This document shows, piece by piece, positions 26,967-35,291 of a DNA stretch of 64,000 nt. Every line of letters starts with the position of its first letter. Within the stretch, counting starts at the first letter, position 1. The notes under the pieces were generated by a model that saw only the letters and a list, made by a program, of their open reading frames with translations, had not been told where the DNA came from and searched no databases. Where the stretch lies: contig CAVXKO010000007.1 in assembly GCA_963762315.1 (NCBI GenBank), positions 434,001 to 498,000 on the forward strand. Direction: 5' to 3'. The DNA comes from RPQJ01 sp963762315 (GTDB lineage: Bacteria > Pseudomonadota > Gammaproteobacteria > Steroidobacterales > Steroidobacteraceae). A program made the position numbers and the translations under genes.

Positions 26967-28049
26967 TCAGCGGGGCTGCAGTTCGGGGGGCAGCAGCCGC
27001 TCGATCGCGGCCATCGCCACGTCGACGCCGTTGCGCAGGTCGAGCTGCTCGAGGCGCGCGCGAAGCGCCTCTCGCGCAGCGTCCTCACGCAGCAGCGAAA
27101 CGGCGCTTTCGGCCAGCGCGGCCGCATCGAGTTTCGCCGCACGCACGTAGCCACACGCTGCGGTCTTGTCGATCCGCGGCGGCTGGTCCTCGGCGATTGG
27201 CGCCGCCACGCACGGGGTGTGCTGCGCAATCGCCTGCATCAGCAGGCTGCCGCCGTTGACCATCCCGGCCTTCGCGTCGCGCAGCATGCCCATCAGCTGC
27301 CCGTTCGGCACACCAGGCGACACGTGCACGCCGTGCGGCATTCCGACCGGAGGAACGAACCGCGAACCGAGCACGGCCACCACTGGCAACCCCGATTCCG
27401 CCCGCACGCGCGACGCGGCGTCGAAGAACACCTGGGCGGCGTCCGGGCCGTGGCCGAAAACGCCGCCGCCCCCGGTGCAGGCGAGCACGTAGCCGCCCGG
27501 CTGCACGCAGAACTGCTGCTGCAATGCGCGGGTGCCAGCCTCGTCCACGGGCTCGTGAATGACTTCGAGCAGCAGCACCTCGAGCCGCGGCGCGAGCTTG
27601 CGCTTGCACTGCTCGAAGGCCGTCGGCTCGCCGCCGAGGAACCGCGGCTGCGCGATCCAGTGCTGGTCCGTGGCGCGCATGCGCCGCAACGAAAAGCCCT
27701 TGCGGCGGATGCTCGGCCGCGAACTGACGAACACGACGCGCGCACCGACGCGCCGCGCCGCCTGTTGCTGCTCGACACGGCCTGCACTGTCGAACACCAC
27801 GACGTGCGGGCGATGGTCCTCGATGGCACGGATCACCGCAGTGCTCTCGAACGTTGGCGAGCGATCGAGCAGCACCGCCGGGTACGGCCCGCCCTGCGAG
27901 TACGCCGCGTCGCGGCTGACGAGAAACCGGATCGAGCTGCCGGGCCAGCGCCGCTCGACGGCACGCGCGACGGCCAGCGAGCGGAAGTACTCGCCGGCGC
28001 CGCCCGGCCCCGAGACCGGGATGAACAGGAATCGCAGCGCTTCGGTCAT
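26967..28049 (-). CDS. GT-B-fold glycosyltransferase-like protein
   Basis: 360 residues. Resembles MurG/PseG-like GT-B proteins: N-terminal LFIPVSGPGGAGEYFRSLAV (a glycine loop with SGPGGAGEY), a central VLACTGGGGVFG strand-loop that opens the second Rossmann half, and a donor-site-like NGGSLLMQAIAQHTPCVAAP followed by EDQPPRI near the end. These are the places a nucleotide-sugar would bind. No signal peptide or membrane segment. Acceptor and donor cannot be read from sequence. It converges on hemL with a 7-bp gap. Confidence 0.6.
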   Translation of the reverse strand: MTEALRFLFIPVSGPGGAGEYFRSLAVARAVERRWPGSSIRFLVSRDAAYSQGGPYPAVLLDRSPTFESTAVIRAIEDHRPHVVVFDSAGRVEQQQAARRVGARVVFVSSRPSIRRKGFSLRRMRATDQHWIAQPRFLGGEPTAFEQCKRKLAPRLEVLLLEVIHEPVDEAGTRALQQQFCVQPGGYVLACTGGGGVFGHGPDAAQVFFDAASRVRAESGLPVVAVLGSRFVPPVGMPHGVHVSPGVPNGQLMGMLRDAKAGMVNGGSLLMQAIAQHTPCVAAPIAEDQPPRIDKTAACGYVRAAKLDAAALAESAVSLLREDAAREALRARLEQLDLRNGVDVAMAAIERLLPPELQPR

Positions 28050-28084
28050 GGCCGGATTCTAGCCCGGCCGCGACGGCGGGACTC

Positions 28085-28450
28085 TCAGCGAATGCGCGCG
28101 GCAGGCGCCTGCTCGGCCTCGAGCCGGCCGTGCTTCACGAGGCGAGCCTCGATACCGGCCCGTGTGCGTTCGTGTGCCTGCGCGAGCGTCTCGACCGTGG
28201 CGCCGCCGTCGAACGCGGCCAGCAGCCGCTCGTCTTCTTCCTGCGCCCACGGCTTGCCCGCGTTGCGCGGCAGGTTGGAATTGCGGCGCGCCTGCCGGGT
28301 GCGCGATTCGAGTGAGTCCGCTGCGAGGAACAGCGCCCGCACCACGTCCGGGGACTGCAGCGGCGTGCCGGCCGGCAGGCTCGAACCGTCCGCGGGGCTC
28401 AGGCCCGCGGCGAGCGACTTGAGGATTCCAGAGGCCTTGATGTCGTCCAT
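28085..28450 (-). CDS. Small HTH-like (SANT/Myb-type) hypothetical protein
   Basis: 121 residues from the ATG at 28450 (a longer frame reaches into the repeat and is not credible). The N-terminal part is low complexity (LKSLAAGLSPADGSSLPAGT). The C-terminal GKPWAQEEDERLLAAFDGGA and ERTRAGIEARLVKHGRLE look like a Myb/SANT-type tri-helix, W-x-x-E-E-D-x-x-L and G-I-x-A-R-L, as seen in small bacterial DNA-binding proteins. Function not known. Separated from the GT-like gene by 35 bp on the same strand. Confidence 0.6.
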   Translation of the reverse strand: MDDIKASGILKSLAAGLSPADGSSLPAGTPLQSPDVVRALFLAADSLESRTRQARRNSNLPRNAGKPWAQEEDERLLAAFDGGATVETLAQAHERTRAGIEARLVKHGRLEAEQAPAARIR

Positions 28451-28567
28451 GATCGAATGCTCCTGTGCGACCGGCGCGGGATTGCGGCGGTCCGGGTCAT
28501 TCGATGCGTATCGTGCCGTGCCGGCCAGCGGCGTTTGCGCTGGATTCGTCGAGATTCGCAGCCCAGC

Positions 28568-28626
28568 GGAAAAATAGGGGACATTCACGGTTTTCTTGAG
28601 AAACCGTGAATGTCCCCTATTTTTCC
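28568..28626. repeat. GGGGACATTC-family hairpin, copy 3
   Basis: A perfect 26-bp stem: 28568-28593 (GGAAAAATAGGGGACATTCA...) with 28601-28626, and a 7-nt loop (tcttgag). It touches the stop codon of the LON-domain gene (28627-28629), whose TAG lies in an adjoining half-unit CCCTATTTTTC. Of the three copies this is the cleanest. Confidence 0.85.
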
Positions 28627-29229
28627 CTATTTTTCGGGGGGTTCGGTGGTGATCTCGAACAAGGGCCGCAGGAAGCGCAGGCGATCGAGCGGGTCATCGA
28701 GTTCGAGACAGTGCTGCTTGTGGCCGGGCGAGAGCGGCAGCAATTCGGCGAGCCGGTTCGCCACCCAACCCGCGTCCTCGAGTTTCCGAGGCAGCGACGA
28801 ATACGGCGGCCCGACCTGCTCGAGCACTTGATCGAGCGCGGGGCCGAGCTCCTCGAACTCCTCCGGCAACGCGACGACCTTTTCGTCAGGCAACCATTCG
28901 ACGTCTGCAAGATGCAGCCCATCCCTGGCGCGACGGCGCTCGAGGATGCGGAAGCGCCGCTCGCCGAGTGCCTGGATGCCGAGCAGCCCGTCGGGTTGCT
29001 GCGAGAAATCGACGATGCGCGCGTAGGTCCCGACGTCGCACATCGTGGCGCCGCCCTCGCCGGCTTCGGCGCCGTCGAGGATCATCACCACGCCGAAGCC
29101 CGAGCCGTCGCGCATGCAGCGGCGCACGAGGTCGATGTAGCGCGTCTCGAAGATGCGCAGCGGCAGCGGCCCTTCCGGGAAAAGGATCGTGCCGAGGGGG
29201 AACAGGGGAATTTCGATCGCTTCCGACAT
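28627..29229 (-). CDS. LON peptidase substrate-binding domain protein
   Basis: 200 residues with an isolated Lon N-terminal (PUA-like) domain: IPLFPLGTILFPEGPLPLRI then FETRYIDLVRRCM, G-V-G-T-like CDVGTYARI, and GERRFRILER; the C-terminal half is helical with WVANRLAELLPLSPGHKQ. There is no AAA+ or protease domain, so it is not Lon itself. The ATG overlaps the ubiX stop by one base (TGATG), so the two are coupled. Role unknown; the family is common beside mpl/ubiX in gammaproteobacteria. Confidence 0.88.
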   Translation of the reverse strand: MSEAIEIPLFPLGTILFPEGPLPLRIFETRYIDLVRRCMRDGSGFGVVMILDGAEAGEGGATMCDVGTYARIVDFSQQPDGLLGIQALGERRFRILERRRARDGLHLADVEWLPDEKVVALPEEFEELGPALDQVLEQVGPPYSSLPRKLEDAGWVANRLAELLPLSPGHKQHCLELDDPLDRLRFLRPLFEITTEPPEK

Positions 29230-29867
29230 CACACCGGCTCGTCGACGCCCCAGCGCGGTCCGAGACCGTGCTCGAGGCCGAGGTGGTCGAGCACGCGACC
29301 CACGATGTAGTCCACAAGGTCCTCCGCACTCTTCGGCCGGTGATAGAAACCCGGATTCGCCGGCAGGATCAGCGCGCCCGCCTGCGAGAGCCGCAGCAGG
29401 TTCTCGAGATGGATGGTCGAGAAAGGCGTCTCGCGCGGCACGACGATCAGCGGTCGCCGCTCCTTCAACATCACGTCCCCGGCGCGTTCGATCAAGGTCT
29501 TGCTGGAGCCCTGCGCGAGGCTCGCGACCGTGCCCATGCTGCAGGGACAAACGACCATCGCGCGCGCCGTGGCCGAGCCGCTCGCGACGGGCGCGGTCCA
29601 TTCTTCCTGGCCGAAGACCTGCAATTGCCCGGGGGCCGCGCCGTAGATCTCGCCGAGGTAACGCGCGATCTCGTTCCCACGGCCCGGCAGCTTGAGGTCG
29701 GTTTCCGACGCGATGACGACGTGCGCCGGCTTAGACAGCATGAGATAGACCGGCTCGCCCGCCGCCAGCACGCGTTCGAGCAAGCGCAGGCCGTACTGGG
29801 CGCCCGACGCACCGGTCATCGCAAGGGCGATGGCGCGCCGGAACTTCGGTGCCGTCTCGTTGGGCAT
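29229..29867 (-). CDS. ubiX: Flavin prenyltransferase UbiX
   Basis: Makes prenylated FMN, the cofactor of UbiD decarboxylases in ubiquinone synthesis. 212 residues: ALAMTGASGAQYGLRLLE at the N-terminus (FMN phosphate site), VCPCSMGTVASLAQGSSKTL, LIVVPRETPFSTIHLEN and PANPGFYHRPKSAEDLVDYI, all diagnostic. No ubiD lies in the window. Follows mpl by 18 bp and couples to the LON-domain gene. Confidence 0.95.
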   Translation of the reverse strand: MPNETAPKFRRAIALAMTGASGAQYGLRLLERVLAAGEPVYLMLSKPAHVVIASETDLKLPGRGNEIARYLGEIYGAAPGQLQVFGQEEWTAPVASGSATARAMVVCPCSMGTVASLAQGSSKTLIERAGDVMLKERRPLIVVPRETPFSTIHLENLLRLSQAGALILPANPGFYHRPKSAEDLVDYIVGRVLDHLGLEHGLGPRWGVDEPV

Positions 29868-29885
29868 GCGCCCGATTATGCCGCG

Positions 29886-31265
29886 TCAGGCCCTGGGTTG
29901 CGCCTGCAGCGCGGCCAGCAGGCGCTCGTGCAGGCCGCCGAACGACCCGTTGCTCATCAGGACGAGGTGGTCGCCGGGCCGCGCCGCCGCGACGAGCGCC
30001 GACGTGAGCTGGCCGAGGTCCTTGTGAACGGTGGCGAGCGCCCCGAGCGGCTCCATCGCGTCAACCACGTCCCATTTCACGTCCGGCGACTGGTAGATGA
30101 ACACCTGGTCCGCGCCGCGCAGCGACTCGGCGAGCGCCGCCTTGTGCGTGCCGAGCTTCATCGTGTTCGAACGCGGCTCGAGCACGGCTATGACGCGCCC
30201 TGCGCGCGCCTTGCGCCGGACGCCTTCGAGCGTGGTCGTGATCGCCGTCGGGTGATGCGCGAAGTCGTCGTAGACCACCACGCCACGCACCGTGCCGCGC
30301 ACCTCGAGCCGCCGGCGCACGCCGCCGAAGCGGCGCAACGCCTCAAGGCACGACTGCTCGTCCACGCCCGCGTGCCGGGCAGCCACCAATGCCGCCAAAG
30401 CATTTTCCGCGTTGTGGCGCCCGAGCATGTTCCACTCGACGTCCCCGACGCGCCGGTCTTCGTTCCAGACGGTGAATCCGGCGTAGCCGCTCGATGCATC
30501 GGCCTCGAGACGCCAGTCGGTATCGACGCCCGACTCGACCGTGAAGCGCTCGACCGGCGTCCAGCAGCCCATCTCGAGCACTTCCGCGAGGTTGCGATCC
30601 GCGGCGTTCACGACGAGGCGTCCGTTCGACGGCACGGTGCGCAGCAGCAGGTGGAACTGCTTCTGGATCGATGCGACGTCGGGGTAGATGTCTGCGTGGT
30701 CGTGCTCGAGGTTGTTGAGGATGGCCGTGCGCGGCCGGTAGTGCACGAACTTCGCGCGCTTGTCGAAGAAGGCCGTGTCGTACTCGTCGGCCTCGACCAC
30801 GAAGTGCCGGCCGCCGCCCAGGCGCGCGCTGACGTTGAAATCGAGCGGCACGCCGCCGACCAGGAAGCCGGGAGCAAGCCCCGCATGCTCGAGGATCCAC
30901 GCGAGCAGGCTCGTGGTCGTAGTCTTGCCGTGCGTGCCGGCCACGCCGAGCACCCAGCGATCCTGCAGCACGTTGCGGGCCAGCCATTCGGGGCCCGATT
31001 CGTAACGCTTGCCGCTGTCGAGCAACGCTTCGACGAGCGCATTGCCGCGGCTCATGACGTTGCCGACCACGAACACGTCGGGATTGAGCTTCAGCTGGTC
31101 CGGCTCGTAACCCTCGATGACGTCCACGCCGAGCGCGGCGAGCTGCGTGCTCATGGGCGGATAGACGTTGCGATCCGATCCGGTCACGCGATGGCCGGCC
31201 TCGCGAGCGATCGCCGCGATGCCGCCCATGAAGGTGCCGCAGACGCCGATGATGTGCAGGTGCAA
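29886..31265 (-). CDS. mpl: UDP-N-acetylmuramate:L-Ala-gamma-D-Glu-meso-DAP ligase
   Basis: Peptidoglycan recycling ligase attaching the salvaged tripeptide to UDP-MurNAc. 459 residues, Mur-ligase architecture: MHLHIIGVCGTFMGGIAAIA, ATP loop GVAGTHGKTTTTSLLAWI, EADEYDTAFFDKR, and the C-terminal domain with YDDFAHHPTAITTTLEG. The start is a TTG at 31265, the only start that keeps the conserved first strand; GGGGGA is upstream. 1 bp after the preceding gene, so the two are coupled. Known: family role. No ampG or ldcA is nearby. Confidence 0.94.
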   Translation of the reverse strand: MHLHIIGVCGTFMGGIAAIAREAGHRVTGSDRNVYPPMSTQLAALGVDVIEGYEPDQLKLNPDVFVVGNVMSRGNALVEALLDSGKRYESGPEWLARNVLQDRWVLGVAGTHGKTTTTSLLAWILEHAGLAPGFLVGGVPLDFNVSARLGGGRHFVVEADEYDTAFFDKRAKFVHYRPRTAILNNLEHDHADIYPDVASIQKQFHLLLRTVPSNGRLVVNAADRNLAEVLEMGCWTPVERFTVESGVDTDWRLEADASSGYAGFTVWNEDRRVGDVEWNMLGRHNAENALAALVAARHAGVDEQSCLEALRRFGGVRRRLEVRGTVRGVVVYDDFAHHPTAITTTLEGVRRKARAGRVIAVLEPRSNTMKLGTHKAALAESLRGADQVFIYQSPDVKWDVVDAMEPLGALATVHKDLGQLTSALVAAARPGDHLVLMSNGSFGGLHERLLAALQAQPRA

Positions 31266-31266
31266 C

Positions 31267-31785
31267 TCAGTTCCCCCCGCCCTGCACGAGGCCGAGCAGC
31301 GAATTGATGAGGAAGAAATACGTCAGCGAGAATGCGACGCCCGTGAACAGGTTCGAGCCGGTGCCGGCCTGCAGGATGCGCCCAGTCACGAGCGCGAATG
31401 TGCCGAGCAGCACCAGCGCGACGATGCGAGAAAACCCATTGTCCGGGCCCAGGTGCAGCAGCGTGAGCACGACCTGCAGCGGCAGGTACAGCACGAGCGA
31501 CAGGACCGCGCCCGTGCCGAGGACGGCGGACGCCGTCTGCAGGAATCGCTCGGGGTGGCCGTAGAGCTTGAGCATCAGCCACACGCACAGCGTGAGCAGG
31601 AGCGGATCGAGCGCCAGGAAGAAGAACCACGCCAGGCCCGTTTCCCCGAGCACGGCCAGTTGCACCGCCGAGATCACGACGTAGGCGAGCGCCGCCAGCC
31701 ACAGCAGCAGGCTGGACGACGGCAGGTCCTGCGGACCCTTGCGCCAGAGTACGATGTCGAGGAACAGCTTGAAAAATGAGCTCAC
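31267..31785 (-). CDS. Small multispanning membrane protein, function unknown
   Basis: 172 residues with about five hydrophobic segments (near 27-47, 48-70, 85-108, 118-136, 145-165), and a Gly-Gly-Gly-Asn end. The segment LWRKGPQDLPSSSLLLWLAA resembles Yip1-type small integral proteins, which I cannot confirm. It leads mpl, ubiX and the LON gene on the minus strand, so it may belong to the same transcript. Divergent from rnd over 57 bp. Confidence 0.7.
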   Translation of the reverse strand: MSSFFKLFLDIVLWRKGPQDLPSSSLLLWLAALAYVVISAVQLAVLGETGLAWFFFLALDPLLLTLCVWLMLKLYGHPERFLQTASAVLGTGAVLSLVLYLPLQVVLTLLHLGPDNGFSRIVALVLLGTFALVTGRILQAGTGSNLFTGVAFSLTYFFLINSLLGLVQGGGN

Positions 31786-31842
31786 GAGGCCGGCTTTTTG
31801 GCGTCGGGGAGCGGCGATTCTACACGCAGGTACACTTCACGA

Positions 31843-32940
31843 ATGCGCGATGCCACGCTCGTCAGCACCCAGCCGGCCCTCGATGCCGCCGTCTTTCGCA
31901 TGCATTCGGCCGACCGGCTCGCCATCGACACCGAGTTCATGCGGGAGCGGACCTATTTCCCGCAGCTCTGCCTGCTGCAGATCGCCACGGAGGCCGACTG
32001 CTTCCTGATCGACCCGCTGGCCGGGCTCGATCTCGCGCCGCTGCACGCGCTGCTCGCCGATCCCCGGCGACTGAAGATCCTGCACGCCGCGCGCCAGGAC
32101 CTCGAGGTCCTGTGCCTGTCGGGAGACACGGTGCCGGCGCCGGTGTTCGACACGCAGGTGGCGGCCGCCCTGCTGGGCTTTGCGCCCCAGGTCGGGTACG
32201 CGGAACTCGTCGCACGACAGCTCGGGCACTCGATCGACAAGGGGCAGACCCGGACGGACTGGTCGCGCCGCCCGTTGTCGCCCGAGCAGCTGGCCTACGC
32301 CGCCGACGACGTCCATCACCTGCTCGCGCTGCACACCGACCTGGCCGCCGGGCTCGAAGCCAAGGGCCGCACGGCCTGGGCGGGCGAGGAAACGGCGTCG
32401 TATTCGAACCCGGCGCTGTATCGCACCGATCCGGCCGATGCCTGGCGGCGCATCAAGAGCCTGGGACGCATGTCGCCGCCCGAGCAGGCGGCCGCGCGAG
32501 CCATGGCGGAGTGGCGCGAAAAGCGCGCGATCGAGAGCGACAAGCCGCGCGGCTGGATCCTGGCGGACGACGCGCTGCTGGCGCTGGTATCGCTGGCGCC
32601 GCAGACGATCGAAGACCTCGAGAAGATCCGCGTCCTGCCGCCTGCGGTGGTGCGCAAGCGCGGCGAGGAACTGTTGCGCCTGCTGTCGGCGGCGCGCGGC
32701 GGTCCGTCGACGGAAGCGCTCGTCGAGGCGCCGCGGCGACCCACGCCGGAAGAAACCACGCTCGCGACGAGATTCATGAAGGCCGTGCGCGAGGAAGCCG
32801 AGGCGCTCGGGATCGCGCCCGAAGTGCTGGCGACGCGCCGCGACGTCGAAGCCCTCGCGCAGGGATCGCGCGACAACGGCCTGACGCGCGGCTGGCGCCG
32901 CACGGCGATCGGGGAAAAGCTGCTCTCGCTCGCGGGGTAA
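31843..32940 (+). CDS. rnd: Ribonuclease D
   Basis: 3'-to-5' exoribonuclease of tRNA maturation. 365 residues. DEDD-type catalytic motifs: AIDTEFMRERTY (Exo I), KILHAARQDLEVL (Exo II), YAADDVHHLLAL (Exo III). One HRDC domain is recognisable at about 205-285 (PPEQAAARAMAEWREKRAIE), and the C-terminus has a second helical half. The ATG at 31843 is preferred over the longer frame because it abuts the divergent gene less and starts MRDATLVSTQPALD as in relatives. Confidence 0.93.
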   Translation: MRDATLVSTQPALDAAVFRMHSADRLAIDTEFMRERTYFPQLCLLQIATEADCFLIDPLAGLDLAPLHALLADPRRLKILHAARQDLEVLCLSGDTVPAPVFDTQVAAALLGFAPQVGYAELVARQLGHSIDKGQTRTDWSRRPLSPEQLAYAADDVHHLLALHTDLAAGLEAKGRTAWAGEETASYSNPALYRTDPADAWRRIKSLGRMSPPEQAAARAMAEWREKRAIESDKPRGWILADDALLALVSLAPQTIEDLEKIRVLPPAVVRKRGEELLRLLSAARGGPSTEALVEAPRRPTPEETTLATRFMKAVREEAEALGIAPEVLATRRDVEALAQGSRDNGLTRGWRRTAIGEKLLSLAG

Positions 32941-32945
32941 TCCTG

Positions 32946-33042
32946 CCCTCACCCGCGCATTGCGCGACCTCTCCCGCAAGCGGGAGAGGTAAGACACCCT
33001 CACCCCGGCCTGCGGCTGACCTCTCCCGCAGGCTGGAGAGGT
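32946..33042. repeat. CCTCACCC/ACCTCTCCC double hairpin, copy 1
   Basis: Two tandem units, each CCTCACCC, about 12 bp, then ACCTCTCCC-loop-GGGAGAGGT (the second with one mismatch). The same design appears in opposite orientation at 37340-37438. It fills the convergent gap between rnd and adk, and may act as a terminator or be a REP-like element. Confidence 0.8.
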
Positions 33043-33045
33043 ATG

Positions 33046-33705
33046 TCAGCCGCCGGCGGCGCGCAGGAACTCGGCGTACACCTTGTCCATCGACTGGTCG
33101 GCGTTCACGACCTTGAGCAGCCCGCGGCCCCGGTAGTGGGCGATGAGCGGCTCGGTCTGGCTGGCGTAGACCTTCAGCCGGTTCTCGATGACGTCTTCCT
33201 TGTCGTCGGCGCGCTGGATCAGCGGGGGCGCATCGGCGCCGTGGTCCGCGTTGTCGCAGCGGTCGCCCTTGGTGGACGGCGACGAATACACGTTGAACAC
33301 CTTGCCGCACTTCGGGCAGGAGCGGCGGCCGGTCAGGCGCTGGAAGAGCGCCTTCGAGTCGACGTCCATCAGCACGACGGCGTCGATCGGCTGCCCGAGG
33401 TCGTCGAGCAGCTTGTCGAGCGCGCCGGCCTGGGCGACGTTGCGCGGATAGCCGTCGAGGATGAAGCCGTTGGCGGCGTCGGGGCGGCCGAGCCGCTCGC
33501 GGATCAGGCCGAGCACGATCTCGTCGGACACCAGTTCGCCGGCATCCATGGCCGCCTTGGCCCGCTTGCCGAGGTCGGTGCCGCGAGCCACCGCGTCGCG
33601 CAGCAGGTCGCCGGAGGAAACCTGGGGGATGCCCTTCTGGTCGCGCAGGCGCTGGGCCTGGGTGCCCTTGCCGGAACCGGGTGCGCCGAGCAGTACGATT
33701 CTCAT
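33046..33705 (-). CDS. adk: Adenylate kinase
   Basis: Cytosolic AMP + ATP phosphotransfer. 219 residues: MRIVLLGAPGSGKGTQAQRL (P-loop), SSGDLLRDAV, GFILDGYPRNVAQA, and a lid that carries CPKC with a third Cys in KGDRCDNADHG, suggesting a zinc-type lid. It follows the long-lid form. Convergent with rnd and divergent from pfp; adk beside the PPi module fits the AMP/PPi balance, but that is inference. An upstream in-frame extension to 33768 is not used. Confidence 0.96.
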   Translation of the reverse strand: MRIVLLGAPGSGKGTQAQRLRDQKGIPQVSSGDLLRDAVARGTDLGKRAKAAMDAGELVSDEIVLGLIRERLGRPDAANGFILDGYPRNVAQAGALDKLLDDLGQPIDAVVLMDVDSKALFQRLTGRRSCPKCGKVFNVYSSPSTKGDRCDNADHGADAPPLIQRADDKEDVIENRLKVYASQTEPLIAHYRGRGLLKVVNADQSMDKVYAEFLRAAGG

Positions 33706-33920
33706 CAGTGTTGCCGTCCACGGCCGTGAGGAGGCGCGCACCCTACCGAAAACGGCCCTCCCCGCCAACCATCGGAAAATCGGGAGGCGGGGTTTTCCGG
33801 TGGAAACAGCGCATACCGCGATTTTCCGCAGCGGCCAAACCGGGCGTCCATCGGGTATGCTATGGGGCGGCCAAAGACTTGTAAGTCAAAGATCTAACAA
33901 CAGTTTTCCCTGGAGTGCGT

Positions 33921-35196
33921 ATGCCGAAGCCCGCCCGTCCGCGCAATGCGTTCTATGCCCAGTCCGGTGGCGTCACCGCCGTCATCAACGCCTCGGCCTG
34001 CGGCGTCATCGAGACCGCCCGCAAGCACAAGCGCGCGATCGGCACACTGTACGCGGGACGCAACGGCATCCTCGGCGCCCTCACCGAAGACCTGATCGAC
34101 ACCAGCAAGGAAAGCGCCGCGGACATCCGCGCGCTGCGCCACACGCCCTCGGGCGCGTTCGGTTCGGCCCGCTACAAGCTCAAGAAGTACGAGGACAACC
34201 CGGCGCAGTACGAGCGCCTGATCGAAGTCTTCAAGGCCCACGACATCGGCTATTTCTTCTACAACGGCGGCGGCGACTCGGCCGACACCTGCCTCAAGGT
34301 CTCCCTGCTGGCCGACAAGCTCGGCTACCCGTTGCAGGCGATCCACGTGCCGAAGACCGTGGACAACGACCTGCCCATCACCGACTGCTGCCCGGGCTTC
34401 GGCTCGGTCGCCAAGTACGTCGCCGTGTCGATCCGCGAGGCCGGCTTCGACGTCGCCTCGATGGCGCGCACCTCCACCAAGGTGTTCGTGATGGAAGTGA
34501 TGGGCCGCCACGCGGGCTGGATCGCGGCGGCCGGCGGTCTCGCGGCCGAAAAGGCCGGCGACGCGCCGCACATCATCCTGTTCCCGGAAATCGACCTTCG
34601 ACGAGGAGAAGTTCCTCGCGCGCACCAAGGAGTGCGTGGAGAAGTACGGCTACTGCGCCGTCGTCGTGTCCGAGGGCGTGCGCAATGCGGAAGGCAAGTT
34701 CCTCGCCGACGCGGGCACGCGCGACGCGTTCGGCCATGCGCAGCTCGGCGGCGTCGGCCCGGTCGTGGCGCAGCTCGTCAAGGACAAGCTCGGCTACAAG
34801 TACCACTGGGCCGTCGCGGACTACCTGCAGCGGGCCGCCCGCCACATCGCCTCCAAGGTCGACGTGGAGCAGGCCTACGCCGTGGGCAAGGCGGCCGTCG
34901 AGTTCGCCCTGAAGGGCCACAACTCGGTGATGCCGACGATCGTGCGCACCTCGCAGCGGCCCTACCGCTGGAAGATCGGCATGGCCCCGCTCTCCGAGGT
35001 GGCCAACGTGGAGAAGATGCTGCCCCGGGACTACATCACGCCGGACGGCTTCCACATCACCGCCAAGGGCCGCCGCTACCTGGCCCCGCTGATCCAGGGC
35101 GAGGACTACCCCCCCTACAAGGACGGCCTGCCCCAGTACGTGGTGCTCAAGAACAAGCCGGTCCGGCGGAAGCTGAAAACAGCCTTTGTGGTATAG
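33921..35196 (+). CDS. pfp: PPi-dependent 6-phosphofructokinase, frame broken near 34594
   Basis: Reversible phosphofructokinase using pyrophosphate. YNGGGDSADT (114-123) has Asp where ATP enzymes have the Gly of GGDGS, and PKTVDND (144-150) has Lys145 for the usual Gly: both changes are the accepted signs of PPi use. Other motifs: FYAQSGGVTAVINAS and MEVMGRHAGWIAA. The first frame ends its homology at ILFPEI; skipping one G in ATCGACCTTC restores TFDEEKFLARTKE and the tail to 35196, 424 residues. The ATG at 33921 has TGGAG upstream. hppA follows after 95 bp, as in methanotrophs where the pair is described. Confidence 0.92.
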
Positions 35197-35291
35197 TCCC
35201 GCGCCTTTTTTGGGGCCGGTAGAGGGTCTGTAGAACCCCCGCCGGCCGACCGCATGACCAGGTCCAAGACCTTCGATTGGGAGTTCGATCT

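Noticed and set aside
28627..29229. Truncated Lon protease
   Set aside because: The gene is complete, coupled to ubiX, and of the normal size of stand-alone LON-domain proteins; no ATPase or protease remnants follow.
33921..35196. ATP-dependent phosphofructokinase
   Set aside because: Both residues that determine donor use are of the PPi type (Asp in GGGDS, Lys145 in PKTVDND).
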